Source of the DNA: Aneurinibacillus sp. REN35
GTDB lineage: Bacteria; Bacillota; Bacilli; Aneurinibacillales; Aneurinibacillaceae
Direction: 5' to 3'
NCBI RefSeq assembly: GCF_041379945.2
Contig: NZ_JBFTXJ020000004.1
Coordinates: forward strand, 62,001-126,000
DNA length: 64,000 bases
The notes under the pieces: model-generated
The model's database searches: none
What the model was told of the DNA's origin: nothing
The model's input: only the letters and a program-made list of their open reading frames with translations
Position numbers and translations under genes: made by a program
In this document: positions 17,790 through 26,334 of the stretch, in pieces
How the letters are laid out: each line of letters opens with the position of its first letter
Position numbering within the stretch: the first letter of the stretch is position 1

Positions 17790-18777
17790 CTTCTTCCACC
17801 TCTTCCTCCAACACATTTTCAATCAAAATCGCCGCTCGGCCCTTCGATGTACCAGGCCGTGCCAAATACTTTGCCCGCTGTCCAATTCGCACAGTGACTT
17901 TATCATCCGTTCGCTGATCAAGCTGGATGACATCTCCAACAGTCAGATTTAAAAACTCACCGGCGGAAATAACGGAAGTACCCAGCTCAGCAATCAACGG
18001 AATTTTTGCCTTACGCACCCGTTCTTCGAGGATTTGTACTTCTTGTTCGTTGCGCGCCTTTTTCTGCGTAGACAGCAAATAATGAGCGGATAGCCTTATC
18101 ATTAAAGGCTCAAGCACAACATGCGGAAGACAAAGATTGATCATACCCGTTGTTTCGCCAATTTTGGTGCTGAAGGAAATAACCGCAACGGTTTCATTCG
18201 GAGAGACAATCTGCATAAATTGCGGATTGACTTCAAGAAACTCTAACTCTGGCTCAATCTCAATGACCGTCTTCCATGCTTCGGCAAAGCTAGATAAAGC
18301 ACGGCTAAAAATCCTCTCCATGATCGTTGTCTCGATTTCAGTGAGGGTGCCGATCGTATTCGCTGTTCCCCCTTGTCCGCCCAGCAGACGTTCAAGCATC
18401 GCATATGCAATATTCGGATTGATCTCCATAACCATTCTGCCTTCAAGCGGCTCGGCTTCGAAAATATTAAGAATCGTCATTTTGGGAATGGATCGGATAA
18501 ACTCTTCATAGGGAAGCTGGTCAACAGATGCAACACTTATTTGCACGAATGTACGCAACTGAGCCGAGAAGTATGTCGTTAAAAGTCGAGCAAAGTTTTC
18601 ATGAATGCGTGTCAGTGTGCGGATTTGATCTTTGGAAAAGCGCAGCGCACGCTTGAAGTCATATGCTTTTACTTTTTTCTCCATCTCTTCTTTTTTCAGC
18701 TCTTCCGCGTTCATTTCTCCAGAGGAAATTGCGGCAAGCAACGCATCGATTTCCGCCTGTGATAATACCTCTGTCAT
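17782..18777 (-). CDS. fliM: Flagellar motor switch protein FliM
   Basis: C-ring protein that receives CheY-P and sets rotation direction. The N-terminal LSQAEIDALLAAISSG is the conserved CheY-P-binding peptide. The middle CheC-like domain and the C-terminal SpoA/FliN-like domain (LNLTVGDVIQLDQRTDDKVTVRIG) follow. The reading frame can begin at a GTG at 18786, but the ATG at 18777 has AAGGGGGTGA at proper distance, giving 331 residues, the usual length. It lies 57 bases after fliL and overlaps fliY. Confidence 0.95.
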   Translation of the reverse strand: MTEVLSQAEIDALLAAISSGEMNAEELKKEEMEKKVKAYDFKRALRFSKDQIRTLTRIHENFARLLTTYFSAQLRTFVQISVASVDQLPYEEFIRSIPKMTILNIFEAEPLEGRMVMEINPNIAYAMLERLLGGQGGTANTIGTLTEIETTIMERIFSRALSSFAEAWKTVIEIEPELEFLEVNPQFMQIVSPNETVAVISFSTKIGETTGMINLCLPHVVLEPLMIRLSAHYLLSTQKKARNEQEVQILEERVRKAKIPLIAELGTSVISAGEFLNLTVGDVIQLDQRTDDKVTVRIGQRAKYLARPGTSKGRAAILIENVLEEEVEEDE

Positions 18778-18834
18778 AAGTGTCACCCCCTTATCCTAGA
18801 TTGCAGTGTATTTTTCTCTGCTATGTGCTATATA

Positions 18835-19290
18835 TTATGCATCAACAATTTTATGTGTTGTGATGACATTAACCACTTTTCCTTCTTCAAGCAATTTATC
18901 CAATTCTTTTTTTATAGCCTCTTCTACTTTTTCCATGCCTTTTGGTCCCTGGATTTCTTCTGGCTTCATTGCAGAAAGTGACTTGATAATCGTATGAACG
19001 ACCTGCGCTTTACGCAATTCTAGCTCATGCTTCACCTTTTCATTTTCTGCTTGAATGGCAAACTTAGCGAGAATTAAATCGCCGGTTAGTAGATTGGTGC
19101 GGATTTCTTCTGTCTCTAACGTCACCTTCTGAAATTCTTCCGCACTGATTTTCTTTTCAATCTGCTGCCCTGCTACCGGAGCCGGTTCAGGCTTAAAATA
19201 CGTTTGCCATAAGACAAAGACGACGACACCTACTAGTGTTATGGCGATGAGAATAATAAGTGCAATATTGACAAGTCGATTCTTAAACAT
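18835..19290 (-). CDS. fliL: Flagellar basal-body-associated protein FliL
   Basis: Single-pass membrane protein associated with stators and the basal body. The 151 residues contain one N-terminal membrane helix (about residues 7-28, rich in I, V and L) and an extracytoplasmic C-terminal domain with the family-typical TGDLILAKFAIQAENEK and a near-terminal LLEEGKVVNVITTHKIVD. The start overlaps the swrD stop by eight bases, so translation is probably coupled. Confidence 0.93.
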   Translation of the reverse strand: MFKNRLVNIALIILIAITLVGVVVFVLWQTYFKPEPAPVAGQQIEKKISAEEFQKVTLETEEIRTNLLTGDLILAKFAIQAENEKVKHELELRKAQVVHTIIKSLSAMKPEEIQGPKGMEKVEEAIKKELDKLLEEGKVVNVITTHKIVDA

Positions 19291-19522
19291 CCTCCACCCC
19301 TCCGTTTTTTATCTCTCTATCTTGCATCGCGATGGTTTTTATCGCGTTGATTTCTTTGTAAAACTCCGTAAGGGAGAAAAGTACTTCTTCAATCGATTCT
19401 TTAATAACGAATTTCTTCCCGTTAACTAGCGTGACCAGCGTATCTGGTGTTTCTTCAAGACTTTCAATAAGCAGAGCATTTACTACATATTCTTTTCCGT
19501 TTAAGCGAGTGAGACGAATCAT
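19283..19522 (-). CDS. swrD: Flagellar FlbD family protein (SwrD/YlzI)
   Basis: A 79-residue FlbD-family protein. The N-terminus MIRLTRLNGKEYVVNALLIE and the following TLVTLVNGKKFVIKES are the hallmark two-part motif of the family. In B. subtilis the orthologue SwrD raises motor torque and is needed for swarming; that function is transferred here by family and by identical gene order (flgE-swrD-fliL-fliM). A strong hairpin lies 16 bases upstream of its start, in the gap after flgE. Confidence 0.9.
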   Translation of the reverse strand: MIRLTRLNGKEYVVNALLIESLEETPDTLVTLVNGKKFVIKESIEEVLFSLTEFYKEINAIKTIAMQDREIKNGGVEDV

Positions 19523-19537
19523 CTATATTCCTCCATT

Positions 19538-19566
19538 AAAACAGGGGAGGAGCAATTCCTCCCCTG
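19538..19566 (-). terminator. Strong hairpin with short U-run between flgE and swrD
   Basis: A perfect 10-bp G/C-rich stem (19542-19551 pairing with 19557-19566) with a five-base loop is followed on the minus strand by TTTT. This looks like an intrinsic terminator, yet it sits inside an operon whose downstream genes have no obvious other promoter. It is therefore more likely a partial terminator or a 3'-end stabiliser of the upstream mRNA. Confidence 0.6.
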
Positions 19567-19579
19567 CTGCCTATTGACT

Positions 19580-20404
19580 CTATCGTTTCAGGTTAACTAG
19601 TTCTTCTAGAATGGAATCGGATGTTGTAATAATCCGAGAGTTAGCCTGGAAGCCACGCTGAGCAACGATCATTTCCGTGAATTCTTCCGAGAGATCAGTG
19701 TTAGACATTTCTAAAGTACCTGCAGCAATTAATCCCCGTCCGTCTACTGCTGCAGCTTTTGTAATATCAGTTAATCCCAAAACAGCTCCGTTAGCAGATC
19801 CAACTACTTTATAAAGGTTACTCCCTGCCTTTTCTAAACCACTAGGGTTATTAACCTTAGCAATCCCTATTGTCTGTCCAGCAGTTACTCCTGTGTCGGT
19901 TGTAATGGTAATCTCTCCCGTCGGAGCAATGCTTATGCTTTTTACCTTATCATAATCCGGTATGTTAATCGCTACTCCTGAACTATCAAGAACAAACTTC
20001 CCTTCAGGCGTTACTAAATTCCCTGCAGCATCTATTTTAAAATTACCTGCACGAGTTAAATAAAATTCATCCCCTGGGGCTGTACTATTTCCAGATACTA
20101 CGAAGAATCCATTTCCTTGAATAGCTAGATCCGTCTCTATTCCAGTAGTCATATTACCACCTTGTGTATGAACCACATCAATTGCCGAAATAGTTGAACC
20201 TAAACCGATTTGTTTTGGATTTGTTCCACCTATATTCCCTGGTGCATTTCCTCCAGCCATGGTCTGACTTAGAATATCTGAAAACATAACCCGGCTCTTT
20301 TTGAATCCTGCTGTATTTACATTTGCAATGTTATTACCGATCACATCTAACTTATTTTGAAAACCACGCATACCACCGATACCTGAATACATTGAACGTA
20401 ACAT
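19580..20404 (-). CDS. flgE: Flagellar hook protein FlgE (short Bacillus type)
   Basis: Main subunit of the flagellar hook, exported by the type III system. The 274-residue protein has the N-terminal rod/hook motif (SMYSGIGGMRGFQNKLDVIGNN with NIANVNTAGFKKSR) and the C-terminal heptad motif EMIVAQRGFQANSRIITTSDSILEELVNLKR-type sequence. The central domain (about 60-220) is short, as in B. subtilis, where this gene was earlier called flgG. FlgG remains the alternative name, but the position after flgD and the TIGR02530 gene supports hook protein. The coding region appears more A+T-rich than its neighbours, and hairpins lie on both sides. Confidence 0.9.
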   Translation of the reverse strand: MLRSMYSGIGGMRGFQNKLDVIGNNIANVNTAGFKKSRVMFSDILSQTMAGGNAPGNIGGTNPKQIGLGSTISAIDVVHTQGGNMTTGIETDLAIQGNGFFVVSGNSTAPGDEFYLTRAGNFKIDAAGNLVTPEGKFVLDSSGVAINIPDYDKVKSISIAPTGEITITTDTGVTAGQTIGIAKVNNPSGLEKAGSNLYKVVGSANGAVLGLTDITKAAAVDGRGLIAAGTLEMSNTDLSEEFTEMIVAQRGFQANSRIITTSDSILEELVNLKR

Positions 20405-20425
20405 TATTTTTTCCTCCTCATTATG

Positions 20426-20479
20426 TGCACCGCGTCAATCGGTCAGCGGCGCAGAGCCTCCTCTTCTAGGTCCGGCTCT
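20426..20479 (-). other. Tandem hairpins in the flgE leader
   Basis: The 84-base gap before flgE holds two abutting inverted repeats. One pairs 20426-20433 with 20446-20453 (8 bp with one G-U pair, 12-base loop). The other pairs 20453-20458 with 20474-20479 (6 bp, 15-base loop). Neither is followed by a T-run on the minus strand, so they are not terminators. They lie directly upstream of the GAGGAGG ribosome site of flgE and may affect mRNA processing or stability; this is inference. Confidence 0.45.
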
Positions 20480-20488
20480 CCTTACTTT

Positions 20489-20872
20489 TTACACAATAAT
20501 TGCACTATCAATATTCGTGAACACGTTCTCCTTCATCGAAGAACCATCAACTGCAGTAATCACTTTTCTGTTTGTGACACTCACAATATAGGCGACGTTA
20601 TCCATTAATACGAGCGATTCCTTCGCTCCCTTAGCCTGTGCTTTCTCTACGGCTCCCGTCAAACGAGCCATTTCCTGACTGCCAATTGTGATGCCGCGTT
20701 CCTCTAATCTCTTGATCGCATGCTGAGAAAAATCAACCCCGTCTCGCACGCTCTCAAGCTGTTGCTGAAACACTGTATCAAATGCCGGGCCGTTATGCTG
20801 TTCCTTCTTTTTGGGTGATACATGCGGCAGCTGCTGTGGATAAAAAATATGTCCGGCTTTTATATGAGTCAT
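20489..20872 (-). CDS. TIGR02530 family flagellar operon protein
   Basis: A 127-residue protein of the TIGR02530 flagellar operon family, always found between flgD and flgE in Firmicutes. The conserved core is visible: DFSQHAIKRLEERGI (about residues 47-61), then AKGAKESLVLMDNVAYIVSV and NRKVITAVDGSSMKENVFTNID. The ATG overlaps the flgD stop by four bases. Its molecular role is not established; position suggests a part in hook assembly. No membrane segment is seen. Confidence 0.88.
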   Translation of the reverse strand: MTHIKAGHIFYPQQLPHVSPKKKEQHNGPAFDTVFQQQLESVRDGVDFSQHAIKRLEERGITIGSQEMARLTGAVEKAQAKGAKESLVLMDNVAYIVSVTNRKVITAVDGSSMKENVFTNIDSAIIV

Positions 20873-21426
20873 GCTGTACCACCTTCATCTGAAGGATTGG
20901 TTTTATTTTCTTCCTTGTCATTCTGTGTATCTTCAGCAGGTGGTTCGGCAGGTGGATTTGGCGTTGCTGCTGGATTCGTTACTGTCTCGATGCGATTTAC
21001 ATCAACCTTTGTGCCATCCTGCAGCACGAGTTGTGCTTTTCCACCTTTCATACTAACAGCAGTGACCATCCCTTCCTTCGGCACTTCTGTCCATTTTTCT
21101 TTGCCTGCCTCATCCAGTTCAGCAACATAATCTGTCCATGTTACTTTCTTACCGATCATGTTGGATAGGCCACCAATATTTTGTGCCTCAACAAATTTGG
21201 TAAACATATCGTTCAGGTTGGTCATCTGTTCCAATGTACTGAATTGTGTCATTTGGGCGATAAATTCTCGATCCTGAAGCGGCTGTGTAGGATCTTGATT
21301 CTGCAACTGGGTCACCAGCAGCTTTAGAAAAGCTTCCTTGCCCAGTGATGATTGCTGCTCAAACGTTTTTGTTTGCGACTGGGATTGAAATGAGTTTTTA
21401 TATTGTGTTGGATCAATAACTGGCAT
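20869..21426 (-). CDS. flgD: Flagellar hook assembly (capping) protein FlgD
   Basis: FlgD caps the growing hook and guides insertion of FlgE. The conserved N-terminal half is visible (LGKEAFLKLLVTQLQNQDPTQPLQDREFIAQMTQFSTLEQM), followed by a short beta-rich region (KVTWTDYVAELDEAGKEKWTEVPKEG). The C-terminal tail is acidic and rich in P, A and N, and low in complexity. Two starts are possible: ATG at 21435, very close to GGAGG, or ATG at 21426 at better distance. I chose the latter (185 residues). It follows fliK by 39 bases. Confidence 0.92.
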   Translation of the reverse strand: MPVIDPTQYKNSFQSQSQTKTFEQQSSLGKEAFLKLLVTQLQNQDPTQPLQDREFIAQMTQFSTLEQMTNLNDMFTKFVEAQNIGGLSNMIGKKVTWTDYVAELDEAGKEKWTEVPKEGMVTAVSMKGGKAQLVLQDGTKVDVNRIETVTNPAATPNPPAEPPAEDTQNDKEENKTNPSDEGGTA

Positions 21427-21465
21427 TGTCCTCATTCCCTCCTTTCATTATCACGTACTTCTTCG

Positions 21466-22752
21466 TTAATGGCGTACAGCTTCATCCTCTGTATTGCCTA
21501 TCAATTCTTCTAAGTTAAATTCAGCGGCTTCCTCAGAAGACTGCTCTTCGTCCTGGCCTTGTTCTTCTCTAGCATTTTCTTTCTCTTGCTGCAGCAAATT
21601 ATTGTTTGATTGTTCGCTCGGCGTGGTAGTGACGTAGGACACCTCGATTTTCTCCACATGTAATCCCTGCTGCATCAATGCATGCCGAAGATGATTCATC
21701 TGCTGCTCAATCGCTTCCTTACCAGCTGCTTGACTTGCCATAAAATGCGCAGTAATCGTACCATTTAAAGCAGTAATTCGAATATCCACGCGGCCAAGAT
21801 TCTCCGGAAAAAGGCGAAGAGTCGTTTCCATTGCACCGGTTCCTTGATTCATCTTTACTTGTTTAACAATATATACTTCCATCTCATTTGCAAAGAAGCG
21901 TGCGGGAACCAAAGGAATGTCTGCATTTCGAGCAACTGAATTAGAAGGAATGCTGGCTCTGCCAAGCAAGGCTTCTTCAATTGTACCTGTACCCTGTAAT
22001 TGATGATGCATCGCCTGTGTTGTCGTGCCCTCTTCCAAGACAAAAGCCGATTGCTCCTCCATCTGTACAGTTGGATTTGCAATTGTTGGCGATGATTTAG
22101 TATCGGCATTATTTACCCTTGGTATAAATGAAGATGCAAATTCGGATGCCTGATTCACTTCATTTTTTACCTGTGCTGTTTTACTTGCATTTTCTAGCAA
22201 TGTAAGTGCAGTATATATTTTTGTTTCCAACTCTTTTGGCAATGCCTCCGAGTTCCTTTGCGTCAGTACATTCATCATCGCTTCTATTTTCTGCTTCCAA
22301 TCAAGAATCATTTGCTTGTCAACTTTTCCCTCTCCTGTTAGTCCTATGAACAGAGGTGTTGAATTGCGCAAAAGATCCATCATATTGTCTGTAGAAGCCG
22401 ACGATAGGGATGACTCATTGTTTTCATTTACTTGTTGTACTAATTGATAGAGCTGCTGCAGCGCAGCATACACTTCTTCCATCCATTCATCTGCATCGGC
22501 AGTTGGCTGGTCCGCTAAGGACGTAAGCATATCCAGCAGTTCAGTCATCTGCTCAAAGATGTCTGCTGATTGCTGTCCACCAGACAAAGCCCCTTGATCG
22601 GCCATCGCTTCATCTTTTGTCTGTGTTTGCTGGATCGCAGCCTGCATCTCGCTTGCAAAGGAAGAAACAGATGAACTATCACCCTTTATTCCTGAAGAAG
22701 AATTCATCGCTTTTACAGATGCAGAGCTGCCAGTGATTTGTACCGTTGTCAT
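21466..22752 (-). CDS. fliK: Flagellar hook-length control protein FliK
   Basis: Secreted ruler protein that, with FlhB, ends hook growth. The first three-quarters (to about residue 285) is Q/S/T/E-rich and variable. The conserved C-terminal domain is at about 290-385: MNQGTGAMETTLRLFPENLGRVDIRI and the helix after LRHALMQQGLHVEKIEV. The ATG at 22752 is preceded by a perfect AAGGAGGTGA at seven bases. The 428 residues and the place before flgD match the family. A related C-terminal pattern occurs in ylqG elsewhere in the window. Confidence 0.9.
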   Translation of the reverse strand: MTTVQITGSSASVKAMNSSSGIKGDSSSVSSFASEMQAAIQQTQTKDEAMADQGALSGGQQSADIFEQMTELLDMLTSLADQPTADADEWMEEVYAALQQLYQLVQQVNENNESSLSSASTDNMMDLLRNSTPLFIGLTGEGKVDKQMILDWKQKIEAMMNVLTQRNSEALPKELETKIYTALTLLENASKTAQVKNEVNQASEFASSFIPRVNNADTKSSPTIANPTVQMEEQSAFVLEEGTTTQAMHHQLQGTGTIEEALLGRASIPSNSVARNADIPLVPARFFANEMEVYIVKQVKMNQGTGAMETTLRLFPENLGRVDIRITALNGTITAHFMASQAAGKEAIEQQMNHLRHALMQQGLHVEKIEVSYVTTTPSEQSNNNLLQQEKENAREEQGQDEEQSSEEAAEFNLEELIGNTEDEAVRH

Positions 22753-22817
22753 TTTTTTCACCTCCTTCCAGGAATAATATATGAAAATGAAAAAGAAATT
22801 ACAATAACTTTTATGCT

Positions 22818-23717
22818 TTAATAAGTTAACAACTTTTGACTAATTTTTGCTGCAAGCGTAGCTCGTGTTTTATCTTTCGCTAACTCAGATAATATTTGTC
22901 CTCGCTGTGCAGCCTCCATTTGCTGAAGCACATATATGGTTTTTTTCTCATCGGCTTTAAATAACTTTTCTATCAGAGCTGCCGCATCTGCTGGCTGCAT
23001 GCTAGAAATAGAAGATGCGAGTTCACGAACAGAGGCATTATACTTTAATTCAAGCAAACGCTGTTGCAGAACCGTTGGATCAGCATCATCACCAAGAGAC
23101 GTCTCCTTTAAAAGCAACGATAAATCCGCCGCCTTCTTTGGATCCATCTTGGCCATAATTCCCGAACGTTCTTCGGCTTTCATTACAAGCAAAAGTTGAG
23201 CCGCTTCTTCCGGTGCCATCTTTTCTAAAATCGGAGCCGCTTTTCCCGCAGACATGGAAGTATATATTTTAGCCAAGTTTTTAATTTGTTTCTGCTTCTC
23301 TTCGTCCGCTTTCTGCTTATTCTCAGCAGCGGGCCCCTGATTTGCTTGTGTCTTCTGCTCCATCTGCTTCATCTTCTGCTGATCAAGCTCGGCTTTCTTT
23401 TTTAATTCGGCAACTTCCCTCTCTTTTGTTGCCAACTGTGCTTCTAAATCGCTGACTTTTGCACCCTCTTTTGTAGTTATCGGCTTTTCATCCGCTGATT
23501 CTTTGGCTGGGGCAACCGCAGCATCAGGAATTATTTTTTCAACGTACGGAATTTTGTTCAGCTCTTTTGCCAGCACGCCAACTACGTTATAACCAAACAT
23601 CTGAGCAATAATGGCAGAAAGTGCAAGCGTAAAAAGAAGCGGAATGAAAATAATGTAAAAAAACCATTCCAGTTTACTATAAGACCGCTCTTCTTCCATT
23701 TCTTCGATTTCTTCCAT
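22818..23717 (-). CDS. MotE-like / MgtE-N domain flagellar protein (YlxF family)
   Basis: A 299-residue protein with one membrane helix near the N-terminus (about residues 16-38, FFYIIFIPLLFTLALSAIIA), a coiled-coil segment (about 85-150, rich in K, E and Q) and a helical MgtE-N-like repeat domain (about 160-299, with MSAGKAAPILEKMAPEEAAQLL and MDPKKAADLSLLL). This matches YlxF of B. subtilis and MotE of alphaproteobacteria. MotE there stabilises MotC in the periplasm; the role in Firmicutes is not established. The ATG at 23717 lies 10 bases after the fliJ stop; the longer frame would overlap fliJ. Confidence 0.85.
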   Translation of the reverse strand: MEEIEEMEEERSYSKLEWFFYIIFIPLLFTLALSAIIAQMFGYNVVGVLAKELNKIPYVEKIIPDAAVAPAKESADEKPITTKEGAKVSDLEAQLATKEREVAELKKKAELDQQKMKQMEQKTQANQGPAAENKQKADEEKQKQIKNLAKIYTSMSAGKAAPILEKMAPEEAAQLLLVMKAEERSGIMAKMDPKKAADLSLLLKETSLGDDADPTVLQQRLLELKYNASVRELASSISSMQPADAAALIEKLFKADEKKTIYVLQQMEAAQRGQILSELAKDKTRATLAAKISQKLLTY

Positions 23718-23727
23718 GACCACACCC

Positions 23728-24177
23728 CTAGCGCGGATTCGCCTGTTGTCTATAATAGCGACCAACCGCTATCTCGTCTAATTCCTTCTGTTCTATTAGA
23801 CGCATATTGTCCTTATATTTTTCAAAGGAGTTTTCTTTTAGTTTCTCCCATATTTTCTGATCCATCGTCCGTTCAGATAGGATAAACTGCTTCGTCTCTA
23901 CTTCTTTTTCAGCACGTATTTTCGATTCATTCGCCTGTACAATAAGACGCTGTAGATGTCCAATATATTCATAGTTTGTTTTTAACTCGGCAAGCGAAAT
24001 GCTTTTTTCCTTTTGAAGCATCTGCTGCTCCATCTGCTTTTTATTCTGTTCTAGGTGGTGGAGGCGTTCCTCTTCCTGCTTAAGTGCCTGCATTGATTTA
24101 CTGTAGCTAATCTCCGCCTGCTCCTTCTCCTTCTCCTTCATATCAAGGACCTTCTGCAAAGAATAAACAAACGACAT
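23728..24177 (-). CDS. fliJ: Flagellar export protein FliJ
   Basis: Coiled-coil stalk protein of the export ATPase complex. The 149 residues are almost entirely helical and charged, with the family pattern MSFVYSLQKVLDMKEKEKEQAE at the start and ENSFEKYKDNMRLIEQKELDEIA near the end. It follows fliI by 13 bases and precedes the YlxF-family gene, the standard order. Confidence 0.92.
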   Translation of the reverse strand: MSFVYSLQKVLDMKEKEKEQAEISYSKSMQALKQEEERLHHLEQNKKQMEQQMLQKEKSISLAELKTNYEYIGHLQRLIVQANESKIRAEKEVETKQFILSERTMDQKIWEKLKENSFEKYKDNMRLIEQKELDEIAVGRYYRQQANPR

Positions 24178-24190
24178 CGTAATTCACCGC

Positions 24191-25501
24191 CTAATTTGGA
24201 GTAAAGGTGCTGATGAGCGCGCCGATTGAATCTTCAAGATGTGAGTGGTCATCTGTGCTTTGGCCTGTATAGCGCATAATTGTGTCTCGATATCGAATCG
24301 CCTGATCAATATCACGATTGGCTCCGCTTTTATATGCACCGATGTTAATCAAGTCTTCAGCATCCCGATAAATCGCCATTAACCTCTTCAACTCACCCGC
24401 CGCCGTATAATGCTCCGGCGTTACAATCTCCTTCATGACCCTGCTCACACTTGCTAGAATATCGATGGCTGGATAGTGACCGGTATGTGCAATCTTTCGA
24501 CTGAGAACAATATGTCCGTCTAGAATCCCTCGCACCGAGTCAGCAATAGGATCATTCATATCGTCGCCTTCCACTAAAACAGTATAAAAAGCAGTAATTG
24601 ATCCAGCAGCCGACGTACCCGCACGCTCCAAAAGCCTTGGCAGCAGAGCAAATACAGAAGGCGTATATCCTCTCGTCGCCGGTGGCTCACCAATTGCCAA
24701 TCCCACCTCCCGCTGTGCCATGGCAAAACGGGTAACTGAATCCATCATCATCATCACATTGAGCCCTTGATCACGAAAATACTCAGCGATGGCTGTTGTT
24801 AATAGAGCGCCTTTAATACGAATTAACGCCGGTTGATCTGAGGTGGCGACGATAACAACAGAGCGCTTCAGTCCTTCCTCACCCAGATCTCTCTCAATAA
24901 AGTCAGCAACTTCTCTTCCACGCTCTCCAATAAGACCGATGACATTAACGTCAGCTTCCGTATTACGAGCAATCATGCTGAGCAATGTGCTTTTTCCAAC
25001 ACCACTCCCAGCAAAAATCCCAATGCGTTGTCCCTTGCCTACCGTCAGCAATCCATCAATCGCACGAACCCCCACTGAAAGAGGCTCACGGATACGCGGC
25101 CGCTGTAGCGGATTAGGTGGTTGATTATCGACAGGATATTCCGTCATGGCATTTGATAGCGTGCCGCCATCCATACGTCGTCCTGTACCATCAAGCACCT
25201 GACCTAACAACTCCATTCCCACACGAACACTGAGGGGCTTGCCGGTTGCTACAACATCGCATCCCGGGCCGATCGCACCCAACTCTCCAAGCGGCATTAA
25301 TAATGCCTTATTATCTTTAAAACCGACTACCTCAGCCGGCACCGGATGTGAGGAAGATACAGGATAGATATGGCATACCTCTCCGATTTTTACATTCGGC
25401 CCCATCGATTCGACCGTTAGACCGATTACTTGGGATACTTTGCCGTTTACACGAATTGGATCAACTTTTTGCAATGCCGATACATATTTTTCAAGCTGCA
25501 T
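24191..25501 (-). CDS. fliI: Flagellum-specific ATPase FliI
   Basis: F1-like ATPase that powers substrate unloading at the export gate. The Walker A motif AGSGVGKS is at residues 164-171, and the Walker B region is VMMMMDSVTRFAMAQREVGLA followed by GEPPATRGYTPSVF. The ATG at 25501 follows GGTGAG and lies five bases after the fliH stop; an upstream GTG at 25510 in the frame would overlap fliH. At 436 residues it has typical length. Partners FliH and FliJ flank it. Confidence 0.96.
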   Translation of the reverse strand: MQLEKYVSALQKVDPIRVNGKVSQVIGLTVESMGPNVKIGEVCHIYPVSSSHPVPAEVVGFKDNKALLMPLGELGAIGPGCDVVATGKPLSVRVGMELLGQVLDGTGRRMDGGTLSNAMTEYPVDNQPPNPLQRPRIREPLSVGVRAIDGLLTVGKGQRIGIFAGSGVGKSTLLSMIARNTEADVNVIGLIGERGREVADFIERDLGEEGLKRSVVIVATSDQPALIRIKGALLTTAIAEYFRDQGLNVMMMMDSVTRFAMAQREVGLAIGEPPATRGYTPSVFALLPRLLERAGTSAAGSITAFYTVLVEGDDMNDPIADSVRGILDGHIVLSRKIAHTGHYPAIDILASVSRVMKEIVTPEHYTAAGELKRLMAIYRDAEDLINIGAYKSGANRDIDQAIRYRDTIMRYTGQSTDDHSHLEDSIGALISTFTPN

Positions 25502-25506
25502 TATGA

Positions 25507-26334
25507 TCACTCACCTTCATCGGCCAAGACAGCCTGAAGCGCCTTTTTGATTTCTTCAAGTTGCGTATCGACTCTGGCATCGACGCTCCCCATAGTCGTG
25601 CGGATAACACTTCCGCCATCTACAATGGATTCATCAGGAATAATCGTCATCTCGATCTGGCTGTCCAATACCTCAAGCAGCTTCGCCCGGTTCTCCTGCA
25701 CATACGGATAAACATCCGGACTGACCGCCACGGTAATGGCCCTATACTCTTGTGTCCGTGACAATGCCTTACGAATAAGTGCGATCACATTTTCTTTATC
25801 TACTGATAAGTGCTCTCCAATGACCTTTCTAGCAATCTCTATCGTTAGATCGAGTACAAACGGTTCTGCTTCTTCGATCATTCGACGCTTGATAACGGGG
25901 GCTTCATCTAAGATTGCAGCGGACTGCTTAAGCGCTGTCGAATATTCTTCATATACGAGGCGGCGTCCTTCTTCTCTTCCCTGCTCGATGCCCTGCTCAT
26001 ACCCCTCCTGCTGAATCATGGTTCGCACTTCTTCATCTTCTTGGCGTCTCTGTGCCCACCACGCATTGATTTCTTGTTCGGCTTCTGCAAGAATCTGCTC
26101 TGCCTGCCGCCTCGCCTCTGCAACAATCTCTTCGGCTTCTCTTTCCGCATTTTTTACAAGCTCATCAGCTTGAGCTTTGGATGGCTCATCCTGCACAATG
26201 AATGCATCATCAGCTTCCCGCTGCTCTGCTTCTTCTGAGTTCGAATGATCCTTTTGCTGCGAAAATTCAATCACTTTCTTGCTATCCATTGTCGAGTAAA
26301 AAGAAGATTTAATGACTCTAGACAATGATTTCAT
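25507..26334 (-). CDS. fliH: Flagellar assembly protein FliH
   Basis: Regulator and anchor of FliI. The 275 residues show an N-terminal MKSLSRVIKSSFYS motif, a long charged coiled-coil (about 45-130, with EAEEIVAEARRQAEQILAEAEQE), and a C-terminal FliH/HrpE domain (VLDLTIEIARKVIGEHL and IIPDESIVDGGSVI). The ATG at 26334 is chosen by family alignment; its GGAGGAG site is unusually close and lies inside fliG, which it overlaps by 17 bases. An in-frame TTG at 26352 is the alternative. Confidence 0.9.
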   Translation of the reverse strand: MKSLSRVIKSSFYSTMDSKKVIEFSQQKDHSNSEEAEQREADDAFIVQDEPSKAQADELVKNAEREAEEIVAEARRQAEQILAEAEQEINAWWAQRRQEDEEVRTMIQQEGYEQGIEQGREEGRRLVYEEYSTALKQSAAILDEAPVIKRRMIEEAEPFVLDLTIEIARKVIGEHLSVDKENVIALIRKALSRTQEYRAITVAVSPDVYPYVQENRAKLLEVLDSQIEMTIIPDESIVDGGSVIRTTMGSVDARVDTQLEEIKKALQAVLADEGE

